A DNA stretch of 10,759 bases from Phoronis pallida (lineage: Eukaryota > Phoronida > Phoronidae). The notes under the pieces were generated by a model. The model had not been told where the DNA came from and did no database searches. It saw only the letters and a list, made by a program, of their open reading frames with translations. Positions 1 to 8,541 of the stretch are shown in pieces (position 1 is the first letter of the stretch; the number at the start of each line of letters is the position of its first letter). The position numbers and the translations under genes are program-made. Where the stretch lies: NCBI GenBank assembly GCA_028565715.1, contig JAOXYC010227126.1, positions 1 to 10,759 on the forward strand. The letters run 5' to 3'.

Positions 1-117
1 TATGGTTTTCAAAAAAGAGTTTGTTGACAAAATTCTATTTAACAATCTAAATTGGAACCATCTAATTTTTGGATCATTTGTAACATAATAAAGAAGACCG
101 TACACATCCTTCCAATC
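1..117 (-). mobile_element. LINE-type retrotransposon ORF2 fragment, C-terminal part
   Basis: The minus strand reads 39 codons without a stop, beginning DWKDVYGLLYYVTNDPKIRW and then FQFRLLNRILSTNSFLKTI. The core KIRWFQFRLLNRILSTN resembles the conserved block after the reverse transcriptase domain of many invertebrate non-LTR elements, typically of the form LQWFQYRILHRILxTN, just before a Cys-rich motif. The Cys motif would lie beyond the window edge. Upstream, around 118-150, the frame appears to shift: an acidic DEGQDL lies one frame away. That suggests a decayed copy. It lies in the intron after exon A, in the same orientation as the host gene. A plus-strand open frame at 52-309 is its antisense shadow. 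Confidence 0.62.
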
Positions 118-643
118 AGGTCTTGTCCTTCGTCGGGTGAAAAGCATAATAAGGAAATTGCCCGCCAATTGCTGTTATATACGGATCTGTTCATTTTTAG
201 AGGGAGAAGCAAGGAATGTAGTGCTTTTAATATATTTTTAACCAGTACAAGGTCTTTTAATTATTTTATCATTTTATTTACCGGTCCTCGACAACGCATT
301 TTATTCTAAAACATGTTGGTACTAAAATTATTTTAGAGGTGCTTACTTGCAGAGGTGAACAAAATAGAAAACTTAGACAGACTTCTGCTTTTTCAAATAG
401 CGCTAAAGAACATCAACAATCTAAAGAGAACAAAGAAGTCCCTAGTTGGATTTCTGACAAAGCATGAATTCAAATAAACTGCTTGCCAACACAGACAGTC
501 ATGACATCTGCAATATCACTATCTACAGACAATTTCATTCGATGTTACAAAAGATCAGCTAGAAAGAATATTATATTACTAATAGGAAGCAACAAACTAA
601 TAAGAAAGGGTTATAATCTAGTAGGGTAAATTACATCACTAAC
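1..643 (-). other. Start of the intron following exon A (at least 643 bp)
   Basis: It begins with the gttagt donor of exon A and continues past the window edge. The next dystrophin exon (human exon 46 equivalent, expected to start in phase 2) is not found here. A decayed LINE fragment occupies the low end. The region 121-300 is somewhat less AT-rich and probably part of the same insertion. Confidence 0.65.
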
Positions 644-813
644 CTGTCTTTTCGTTCGACCACTTCAGCGCATACTGCCCGCCACCTACGTCCGATACTC
701 TCCAGTGTATCTGTGAGTTTAGTGTTAAGTGATGAATCTTGCCCAAGCTCTTTACTCAGTGTCATCACACTTGCCATTATCTTCTGATGTCTCTTGACTC
801 CGCTCTCCAAGTC
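644..813 (-). CDS. DMD: Dystrophin exon A (human exon 45 equivalent), R17 second half
   Basis: 170 nt (human exon 45 is 176 nt, from memory), phase 0 start (ttggttacag|GAC) and phase 2 end (AAAGACAG|gttagt), the same phases as human. It encodes the rest of helix B and helix C of R17. DLESGVKRHQKIMAS aligns with human ELQDGIGQRQTVVRT. LESIGRRWRAVCAEVVERKD aligns with human LGSLNLRWQEVCKQLSDRKK, keeping the RW..VC core. Reading upstream of the AG gives a Met-containing run (MSCWLQ) that is intron, not a start. The split final codon needs one base from the next exon, which is beyond position 1. Confidence 0.92.
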
Positions 814-1523
814 CTGTAACCAACAAGACATGATGTTAAATAGTTAAGACTAACGTGTGGCTTGTCACCTGCATGAAGCCGAGGTGCCACCTTCTCTGCA
901 TGGTGGCCCTGATAATGTGCATCATCCGACCCCTAACATTTAACATCCTTCTGGGATTACCCAGCTTAGAAAAGTGCATGCTATTCATTTAGTTATACAC
1001 TAGAACAGAGCCAATCTTTAAGCAGATTGCACTTTTGATTTGATGGAGACCTCTAATTTTTATAACCCCATGAATGAAACCTGCGAGGAATTGGATGTCT
1101 TCTTTTAAGTTTTATGTTTGAACAAACCAAACACTTTTAAAACTTAAAAGTGTCATTTCCATTCAGTCATGTGACCACATTCTTAGTCTTTTTTAATCAA
1201 AACATGTCTATTATATCTTAAGATGAAACACAATACATTTTAGCCCAGAAATCAAATCATTTATCAGGGTTATGATGCTCCATAATATTCTAATTCCATA
1301 CCATGAGCTAGACATCTAAAACACAAATACTGCCCTACAGAAGAGTTGCACTCATACAATTAGAACTTTGTTTCATTTTTCCACAACAGCCGAGTTGCTA
1401 TCCATGAGTAGAACAACTGGGTGCTCACTACCATAATGGTGATATTAGACACTGATAGTAACTCAACCAGTATATTTAACACACTGTCAAACTTCTTCTG
1501 CCCCAAAACAACCAAAGTCTTAC
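814..1523 (-). other. Intron B-A (710 bp), equivalent of human DMD intron 44
   Basis: GT-AG intron (gtaaga donor, tgttggttacag acceptor). It contains a 23-bp hairpin palindrome at 1131-1153 and a GC-rich patch at about 868-935 with a short inverted repeat (gccacc ... ggtggc). The patch could be read as a small exon-like interval, but it would break frame. The rest is AT-rich with nothing recognised. Confidence 0.65.
1131..1153. repeat. 10-bp palindrome with a 3-base loop
   Basis: acacttttaa, loop aac, ttaaaagtgt: a perfect 10-bp inverted repeat within the intron between exons B and A. No function is assigned. Confidence 0.7.
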
Positions 1524-1674
1524 CTTCTGCTTGGCTTTAGCCGAGTCTACATTTAAGTGTCCACCCGCAAGTCTAGTGGCACTGATGGTATCCTCAGCCT
1601 TCAAGACCCACTCTGTTACATCATCCATGTCCTTGTGTAGTTGTGTCCACATTGACTTAGTGTTATTCCACTCA
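1524..1674 (-). CDS. DMD: Dystrophin exon B (human exon 44 equivalent), R17 first half
   Basis: 151 nt (human exon 44 is 148 nt, from memory), starting in phase 2 (tattttag|T, completing a Ser codon) and ending in phase 0 (CAGAAG|gtaaga). It encodes helix A and early helix B of R17: EWNNTKSMWTQLHKDMDDV, then TEWVLKAEDTI. The two Trp residues align with human KWRRFHYDIKIF and NQWLTEAEQFL. In vertebrates this helix carries the core of the nNOS-binding site; here the residues between the two Trp are largely different. The exon ends DSAKAKQK, against human AKYKWYLK. Confidence 0.91.
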
Positions 1675-3328
1675 CTAAAATAAAACATGTTTTTATGTGT
1701 TTATGGTTTTTTGAAGTAGGCTGACACATTAATGCAAAGTTCAATCAACAGAATTTATCAGCAGCAAGAACTGTTGTCTAGTGTATGGTATGTATTCTAG
1801 CACCGAAATAAACTTAGCCTAAAGAACACCTCCTGGCAACTTTCGAAATTCATTCCAAGTATGCATCACCCGTACTTCATAAATAATCATGAAATCATTT
1901 CCAGTTGAGGACTATGCAAAAACATTGCTAATATTAGGAAAATTGAAATAAAGACCTTACTGAAAAAGACTGGAGATGTACAAGTAAGAACCTATTCTCA
2001 ACGAGAATATGGTATGCCTCAAGATAGACCTAATTGAGTGAGAAAGCATATTTTTCTACACCAAGTGACCTATAATGGTTCCAATAAAAATTAAAGCATC
2101 TCTGGCAATGGCAATTTGATCCTTTCATAGCCTTTTAGTGTTAATTAATTAGCGCAACCACAAAACCTAAAACATACCTTACAGTTCCTACTGTCAGAAT
2201 CAACCTATTTTACCACAAGTCTAGCCACAGCAGTGAATGTATGGGAACATGATGTAAATGTTCAAACATAAAACGATACCTTAATATCTTGATTCAAATA
2301 ACGTAACATTATAGCTCACGAACATACACAAAAACATACAAAAATTGTTATTCCATTCAATATCCATAACCAAATACGGATTTGCTTCAATATTTGCCAT
2401 TGTTTGGTGATTCGTGGTTATACAACATTATATGGCAAACCACAAGCATAGTACGTTTCAAATAACAATCAAAACAAAATAGTTTACATCACAAAACAGT
2501 AGCTCTATGGCATTGATATCAATACCTGTACATTAATATTGGAATGTTCCCAACAAAAAACTGGCAATATTTCCAGTTATGACACTTTACAAAATAAACA
2601 GCCAGCATATCATTGTACAAGGCAAAAACTGTTTAGACGGCAAAACAAATGAATCAAAGCAATTTAATTCAGTTATACAACATTACACCACCTGCAATCC
2701 AACCAAGCTTAATTTTGAGCATAAATCTGCCTCCGTTACTCAAACGTTAAGAGTAACTGCTAAAAATATTGTGAATAAGCCATATCTTTGTTTCTGGATG
2801 AATTAAAATATTAATAGGGCAAATAAAACAGTATTAGTGTTAACAAGAATGGGAACAATAGATAGTGCATGCGTGTGTGGCCTAGGGGGGAATGTAGCGT
2901 AGTCCATGTGTATATGTGTGTTTTATATGCATAATGTATACAATGTATTATCGTTCATTAAATAAACAGGTGTACATATAATGTAGCTGTGGTTTTCACT
3001 AAATATATGTCTGGATTGGCTGTGTTTTGTGTATAAAGCAAAACTAGGTCATATTTTTTCGGAATCTAAAAATAACTAGATACACAAAGCTGGTATATAT
3101 TTCTTAAACTAATAAATCCTATCATCAAAAATTTGATAAGTAAATTGACCCAATCACAGTTCGTTAATGTAATGAAATAAACTTTCAAAATGAATTTTCA
3201 ACTTTTTAAAAATGACAAACCTTGGGATTCAAATCATCTGCTTAACAAGCTCATAAAATAATAAATTAAGAAAATGTCTAGAAAAAGATTCCATTGGCAC
3301 TTCCAAGAAATCCCATGGCTTTGCATAC
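1675..3328 (-). other. Intron C-B (1654 bp)
   Basis: GT-AG intron (gtatgc donor, ttttattttag acceptor). It is AT-rich throughout. A short TG-rich patch lies at about 2865-2925 (gcatgcgtgtgtgg, tgtatatgtgtg). A 75-codon plus-strand frame at 2579-2806 shows no domain or homology that I recognise. Nothing else can be supported. Confidence 0.65.
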
Positions 3329-3501
3329 CTGTATTTTTCAGAATAATCATTGTTCACTTTTGTCCAATCAACGCGCAGCTTTTCCATGATTTTCTTAACT
3401 CTTGTCGCCTCTTCATGGTCGCACTGTGTTACGGTTTTAATGTGTTCTCGCTCAGCCAAATCCACTGACGCCCTGACAATATCCAGCACTTGTTTGATTG
3501 T
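3329..3501 (-). CDS. DMD: Dystrophin exon C (human exon 43 equivalent), R16 second half
   Basis: 173 nt, the length I remember for human exon 43. It starts in phase 0 (catttcag|ACA) and ends in phase 2 (TACAG|gtatgc). It encodes the rest of helix B and helix C of R16. TIKQVLDIVRASVDLAEREH aligns with human NIKDSLQQSSGRIDIIHSKK; KKIMEKLRVDWTKVNNDYSEKY aligns with human LQEALSQLDFQWEKVNKMYK. The helix-C Trp of DW is conserved. The last codon is split: AG here plus T from exon B gives Ser. A plus-strand open frame over the same bases is an antisense shadow. Confidence 0.92.
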
Positions 3502-4114
3502 CTGAAATGATGAAATACATAATATATGGTTTGTTTAATCTCACAAAGTCAAACAAGTCAATATGGTCAGAAGCATTGTTTTTTTTTCAATTTCAGGATA
3601 TTAAGTAAATGTCTGATACAGCCTTATTGTGACAATTAAATTTAAACTAAAAGGCATTTTTTTATAATACTCATTAAAACAATTAATATCCATTTAGACA
3701 ATTGTTTTATACAGATTCCTTTAAATGTTTATCTTCAGATTATTTAATTTTAAGCTGTGTAATAGTGATATATGTCTATTATCCAGGGGAGTGGCCATAC
3801 CATCACCCACAAATGCTACCTCATAGCATTGTCTATGACTTCACACCCATCCCTTCATATCAAGAGATAATCCAAAAAGACTCACAGCTTCAATTTACCA
3901 TAGATTGGGAGTATAGTCCCTCAGCTTTAACAAGTTTGACTGAAAATGCAGGAACATTCTGCACTGCTCATTGAGTGTTTTTCGTAGCTACAAAACACAT
4001 CTTTCTCACTCTCAAAATTTGTTTTGTAGATATGAAAAATCCCTCAAAAAGATCAGCAGTGCAGAATGTTCCTGCATTTCAATAAAAAAGCTTCAATTTC
4101 CAACTTTCACATAC
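3502..4114 (-). other. Intron D-C (613 bp)
   Basis: GT-AG intron (gtatgt donor, catcatttcag acceptor). A large foldback lies at 3944-4079, close to the donor. The adjoining 3785-3940 is less AT-rich than the rest and may belong to the same inserted element. A 9-bp inverted repeat (aaaacaatt / aattgtttt) is at 3677-3709. No coding was recognised. Confidence 0.65.
3944..4079. repeat. Large foldback (inverted repeat) near the exon D donor
   Basis: The outer 25 bases of each arm (3944-3968 and 4055-4079) are perfect reverse complements (atgcaggaacattctgcact in the left arm). Pairing resumes inward after a small bulge, with ctacaaaaca on the left and tgttttgtag on the right, 18 of 20 matched. The arms span 3944-3997 and 4020-4079 around a 22-base loop. 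In the pre-mRNA it would fold about 35 nt after the exon D donor. It could be a small palindromic MITE, or an RNA hairpin larger than a normal pre-miRNA. Confidence 0.85.
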
Positions 4115-4375
4115 CTTGAGTATTTCTTCATTCCACATAACCTGTTCATACTCCTTCTCTAGTTTAACTCCATCTAACTGCTGCTGAGCTAGATCAATGT
4201 TTGCGATAATCAGCTTGACATCCTCGGTGAACTGTGACGGGGCGTGTGAGAATGTGATTTGCTTTGTTTTAATGTCTGTCACCCACTGAATCTCTGTTTT
4301 GGTTGTTTCGGTCGTTTCCATGACGATGCCGTCAACTTCAGAGTCTGGCTGGGTATCAACTCTATCCGACGATTC
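4115..4375 (-). CDS. DMD: Dystrophin exon D (human exon 42 equivalent), linker and R16 first half
   Basis: 261 nt, 87 codons, phase 0 at both ends; acceptor cttttttag|GAA and donor CTCAAG|gtatgt. Residues 1-47 finish the R15/R16 linker: acidic and Thr-rich, with VDTQPDSEVDGIV and METTETTKTE, the latter recalling human MVMTEDMPLE. Residues 48-87 start R16: QFTEDVKLIIANIDLAQQQL is helix A, and EQVMWNEEILK runs into helix B, matching human LFKQEESLK at the same exon end. As in human R16, the normally conserved helix-A Trp is absent, an informative shared oddity. Human exon 42 is 195 nt from memory; the extra 66 nt are in the linker part. An in-frame Met inside the exon is not a start, since the frame is open through the acceptor. 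Confidence 0.88.
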
Positions 4376-5071
4376 CTAAAAAAGATGGAAGAATTGATGA
4401 TTTAGTATGAACAATCAGTCACTATCACAAAAACTGAAAGCGAAAAACTAAATGAACCAAGTTTAACGAATAGTGATGACATACTGATGCATTTCATGTT
4501 CTTGAGTTGAAGCCCCAAAATATGGCACGTTACATTCATTGACAACAAAACACGATTTGTTGAGTCCTCGAGCCAGGATATACAAATAAGAGGACTTGCA
4601 TTCCATGAATTAGAATGTCACCTCTAATAATTAATTAATCATAAACAACAAGTGATGCATATACAATATGTTCATGAAGATTAGTCATCAAATAATTAGT
4701 GCATATTGCATCCTTATGAAGCAACAACCGTTATGAGCATCTTTGGATTTTAATTTCACGATTTTTGCAACAGAATGTAAAATCTTAAAAATTCATTGCT
4801 TTTACTAGTAGCACTAAAACATCAAATTATGTAATGGCTCGAGAGGTGAACACCACTGTGACTCAATGGAAGGGTTGAACTTAGAAGCCACCACTAATTT
4901 GCTTACAGCCTTCATAAAATAAACTTCATAACTAATAGAGACAGTTGAAATGCCAAGGGCCTACTGTAGTGGGCACAGTTTTCAAAATCCTAACACAAAT
5001 CATTGCTCCTGCTTAAGAGGTGTAAAACAAAATAAATTATTCAGTTCATTTTTTTACAAATTCAGACCTAC
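4376..5071 (-). other. Intron E-D (696 bp)
   Basis: GT-AG intron (gtaggt donor; acceptor with a run of T ending tttttttag). It is AT-rich with a slightly GC-richer patch at about 4835-4890. I see no gene, RNA or clear repeat in it. Confidence 0.65.
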
Positions 5072-5314
5072 CTGTATTAGGAACTCTTCAACCTTTAGAG
5101 GTGAAGAAGGTGAGTCATCAACAACTGGAAAGCTCTCAGACTCTGATGGTCGATGAAACTGGGTAAAATGCATTTGAATCTCCTTCCATCGTTGATTGAG
5201 TTGGATCAGGGTAGGAGAGAATGATGCTGGGGCACCTTGGCTGCGCAGATTCTCAGCTTTTTTGTTCAAGTTGTCTATGTCTGCCTGTCGACTGTTCAAC
5301 TCTTCTTGCACAGC
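5072..5314 (-). CDS. DMD: Dystrophin exon E (human exon 41 equivalent), R15 second half and linker start
   Basis: 243 nt, 81 codons, phase 0 at both ends; acceptor ttttgtag|GCT and donor ATACAG|gtaggt. Residues 1-56 complete R15. AVQEELNSRQADIDNL is helix B, GAPASFSP is the B-C turn, and IQLNQRWKEIQMHFTQF is helix C. This is the best match in the window to human dystrophin: human has IQLSKRWREIESKFAQF, and by eye 20 of 55 residues are identical. Residues 57-81 (SESESFPVVDDSPSSPLKVE and onward) are not helical-repeat sequence. They begin the R15/R16 linker and include two Ser-Pro sites and acidic clusters. Human exon 41 is 183 nt, so the extra 60 nt lie in the linker. Confidence 0.93.
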
Positions 5315-5781
5315 CTACAAAACAGTGGTTTAAATTAATCATAAACTATTGAATGGTTATTAGGCAGCAAGAGTTTTTAAACTCTTGAAAGTTCTTTTTA
5401 GGCACTAATTTTAATTCTGCCTTCAGTCTTTTCAAGGATTTTCTATGATTATAACAGATGAACATGTTTTATCCCTAGCATGTTAGCTGCATCTGATTAC
5501 AAGAAGAAAATATAGAACACTGTGTTGGCTTAATATCCAACCTTTTTGCCAGCATAATTCAGAACACAAGAATAACATGAGGAAGATGCATAGCAGACAA
5601 AATGTCATTCATAAATACAAACTACTAGAAATCATAAATAATATCTGCATAAATTTTGCAAATCAGAAATTGTATAAAACATTCTACACCTCTTTAAACC
5701 TGGCACCACATTAATTGATACTTGTAAAAAACATTTCAAAACATTGACAAACTCAACCTACAAGTTTGACTAGTTGACAAC

Positions 5782-5819
5782 TTTTAAGGTTAAATGTTAA
5801 AAAACATTTAACCTTCAAA
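5782..5819. repeat. Short palindrome with an AAAA loop
   Basis: aaggttaaatgtt (5786-5798) and aacatttaacctt (5803-5815) are perfect reverse complements separated by four A. Three more pairs form outward after one mismatch. It may be chance or a remnant of a small inverted-repeat element. Confidence 0.75.
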
Positions 5820-6995
5820 ATGTGATACTTAGTTTCATTGATTCAAGATACAAACAAAAACCTAAAGGGTGTAACTTGTATTACATACCAAAAACATAGT
5901 TACACATTCATTACAAAACTGCCACTAAAATTCCAACACTACATTTTCATTTTAAATTAAAGAAAAACATTCATAAAGGCCTCACCTATGCATACCAAGA
6001 TGATGATTTGCCTCCTAAAAGTTATCTCTTTGGAAAGGTCAAGAAACAAATATCAGTATTTCCAGAATAATAAAGATCAAACAGATCAAATCCACATTAT
6101 TTGTCTAATCCCGTTTTATCTTCAGGGTCATATTTGTTTAAAGATATACAAAGTTAATAAAGCAGCCTAAACAACATTCTATACATCTTGTTTGACTATA
6201 GGAGCCAACATTCTGAGCAAATGGTAAATCCAAATGAACATACCAAAAATGCAAACTGGACTTTTTAAAATCAATCAATTTGCACTCTCCAAGAAAAACA
6301 AGGAATAAAATGGCAAAAGAATATATAATACCTCTATTTACACGCTTATCTGTAAACTTCTAACTAAAAGGCAACAAACTTAATCCTCACCCTTCTTCTC
6401 TAAACACCAAAGAAAAAATTCTGAAACCCGATCATAAAAACTGCATTGAACAGAATGAAAACCAATTAAGACCATTTAACAGTATATCTTGCTTTTAAGC
6501 AACACACGCTCCACATCAGTTTCACATCAACTATTCTAATGATAAATTGTCGTTGTAGCAAATCGGCCAAATCATTTTGCTGCTGTCAGTTTCCATGTCA
6601 AAAACAAGTTGCGCTAATGAGCATTACTAGCTGAGAATGTGCCAGGGATGTTAAAACTTCTAATAATATCCGAGCAATTTAAAAACCAGTGGATCGAGTG
6701 ACTAGGGACTCGAGAAACATAGAGCAATGACATTGAAAAGGGGCTAAACATTTGATGAGAGACACCAGAAATGAAGAAACAGGATTGAAAACTGTGAGCT
6801 TCAATAATGTTAGAAGAATTTTTTAAAGTTCCATCATCTTGATCGCAATATGTATCAAACATCTTAATTTTGACTTTTGTTTTGATAAAAATTTGCTAGA
6901 AAGATTAGTTTTACAAAAGATTCAGGTCTTAAATGTTTTTTTTCTGTTGCATTTTTTAAACTTGATCCGCAGACACACAGAATAATAAACAAATT

Positions 6996-7151
6996 CTAAA
7001 CCTTCACAGAGGGCTTATTCCAGTAAATATGCAGTGCTTCCTTAATTTTAAGCTGGAAAACACTTATTGCACTATCCAATATCATAAACCATATTATTTA
7101 TACAAATCATTTGTGCTAATCAAACTCTGATACTAAGTATTCAAACAGTTA
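6996..7151 (-). mobile_element. Decayed retroelement C-terminal tail (GIY-YIG-like ending)
   Basis: In one minus-strand frame, bases 7100 to 6996 read IIWFMILDSA, then FQLKIKEALHIYWNKPSV, and a stop follows two codons later. The pattern ILDSA..xFxLKIKEALHIxWxKPSxN is a familiar C-terminal ending in retroelement-encoded proteins of many invertebrates, akin to the end of GIY-YIG nuclease domains in Penelope-like elements. The same frame upstream to about 7151 continues as LFEYLVSEFD, a stop, HK, a stop and FV, then another stop, so the copy is dead. It is not a dystrophin exon even though an AG (ttttccag) sits in the middle. Confidence 0.52.
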
Positions 7152-7531
7152 TAGAACAAAACAAAATTGAAACTTTCAACCATCCTCAGAAAGGCAAGTC
7201 AAAAATCTGAATAAAATTCTGAGAAATGTGTAACTCACAATTATGAGGAGCCATCCAGCAAACAGAACAGCCAGTGTAAAGGTATAGGACATATAAAGAT
7301 AGAGACATCTTTGTAGGACTGAAGTAGGAATAATCGTCAGTAAATCCAGTGACATCGTGAAACTTTTCAAAAATGTCTTTTCCCTAACTTCAGGTGTATG
7401 ATTTGAGTCCAACACTGACAGAACAGTATAGACTCGTCTTCTCCATCTAAACTTGGGATTATGAGCTAAACAACAATTTTAACTGAACACATAAAAATTG
7501 AAGCGTTGGCACATCTACCTCAGGTGGTCCT

Positions 7532-7592
7532 TGTTAAATGCCAATTTAACTTAAAAAACTTTGTGTTAAATGCTTATTTTACTTAAAAAGCT
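7532..7592. repeat. Two-copy tandem repeat, period 32
   Basis: Two 29-base copies (7532-7560 and 7564-7592), both beginning tgttaaatgc and sharing acttaaaaa-type ends, match at 25 of 29 positions. This is a small intronic duplication. Confidence 0.7.
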
Positions 7593-8200
7593 GATAATTC
7601 TCTTGATTGAAACATGCGTCTTCCCTGTCCAGCAACACGCTATTCCTGCATGTAGCTGATTAAAATATATTCTGAACTAGAATCTGACCTTTGTACAAAA
7701 TTCTTCCCAATTATCAAATATACGATGCCTTTGTAATGAATACTTCAGCGAGAATAGAAAGAAGAACATCTTAATTGACCTCAAAATCTAATTTAAGGTG
7801 AACGTGAGAATTCAGTAGGACTCTGCTTGAAATAACATCAGTATTATAGTGTTGTCTTAATAGAGGTACGTATCTCATCGGTTTTATCAGAAACATGTCT
7901 ACAAACCCAGGTGGAAAAAAGGTAGAAAATTTGGGTCAGGAACTCAGGAATATGTAAACTTAATACAGAACATCAAGGTATGCCTAAGCAATGTTTCTTA
8001 ACTAGTCTATAAACCCTCAAAAAAAATGTTCAATATCATCAATCTGTTCCTGGACAAAGTGTCTATGTTTAGTTCAAGAGAAAAAAGATCTGATGGGCAG
8101 AGAATTTGGTGAAAAACTCTTAATCAATTATTCTTAAGAACAGCAAAGCAACTAGCCACATTCAAGCTGGGGATGACCAGTGTTGCCACCTATCCACTTT

Positions 8201-8228
8201 CTCGAACACTAACCCTCCATTTTGATAT
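8201..8228 (-). repeat. Near-copy of exon F 3' end and its splice donor
   Basis: Read on the minus strand, this segment carries TATCAAAATGGAGGGTTAGT, while the exon F boundary reads ATCAAAATGAAG|gttagtgt. On the plus strand 8201-8228 and 8529-8554 match over about 27 bases with two substitutions and one single-base indel. The copy lies about 328 bp downstream of the true donor. Use of this copy as a donor would retain an in-frame stop immediately after exon F, so it is probably non-functional or a decoy. Confidence 0.6.
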
Positions 8229-8378
8229 AGTCTCAAACACGCTAGACCTTGTTGCCAGATGAAACTAAAATTATACGCAAGGGCGGCACTCTTACTGAAT
8301 AACGCAAAAGACTAGTAAACTGACTAATTACACATAGCAATCATTGTGTTGTAATTTTTTTCAAACTTCCTTTTTTCT

Positions 8379-8453
8379 TGAAGAATTTTAAATCAAAAAC
8401 TAGAACTTACATTTAAATACACGACGTTCCAGTAATTGATTTAAAATTCTTCA
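8379..8453. repeat. Intronic hairpin with an 18-bp perfect inner stretch
   Basis: tgaagaattttaaatcaa (8379-8396) is the exact reverse complement of ttgatttaaaattcttca (8436-8453). Pairing extends inward to 8406 and 8426 with three mismatches, leaving a 19-base loop. The 75-nt fold has roughly pre-miRNA dimensions, but its stem is AT-rich. It lies 88 nt downstream of the exon F donor in the transcript. Confidence 0.8.
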
Positions 8454-8541
8454 ATATCTACATCAACTGGATGAATCAAAATATACATCACAGCTGTTCC
8501 TTTTTTTTCATCAGGCAACACGAAAACCCTCAAACACTAAC

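Larger units (their letters stand above)
5315..8541 (-). other. Intron F-E (3227 bp), largest in the window
   Basis: GT-AG intron (gttagt donor, ttttgtag acceptor). No dystrophin coding is missing: F ends and E begins in phase 0, exactly where human exons 40 and 41 meet. It holds a near-copy of the exon F donor (8201-8228), a hairpin (8379-8453), a tandem duplication (7532-7592), an exon-like open stretch (7239-7414), a decayed retroelement tail (6996-7151) and a short palindrome (5782-5819). The rest is AT-rich. A minus-strand open frame at about 6614-6862 has no recognisable similarity or splice context. Confidence 0.7.

Noticed and set aside
52-309. 85-codon plus-strand open frame
   Set aside because: Its first part is the antisense of the LINE-like minus-strand fragment, and the rest shows no domain. 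No plus-strand gene signals were seen.
347-405. Possible minus-strand exon with a gcaa|gtaagc donor as the next dystrophin exon
   Set aside because: The only open frame (LFEKAEVCLSFLFCSPLQ) lacks repeat features and its entry phase does not fit the phase 2 end of exon A.
2579-2806. 75-codon plus-strand open frame in the intron between exons C and B
   Set aside because: No domain, signal or neighbouring gene structure; consistent with chance in an intron.
2865-2925. TG-rich patch as a microsatellite
   Set aside because: The runs are too short and interrupted to call a simple repeat array.
3702-4162. Two plus-strand open frames across the foldback
   Set aside because: They run through the inverted repeat and into the antisense of exon D, with no homology recognised.
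6614-6862. 82-codon minus-strand open frame in the largest intron
   Set aside because: No recognisable family or coiled-coil character and no convincing splice sites. Exons F and E already join without it.
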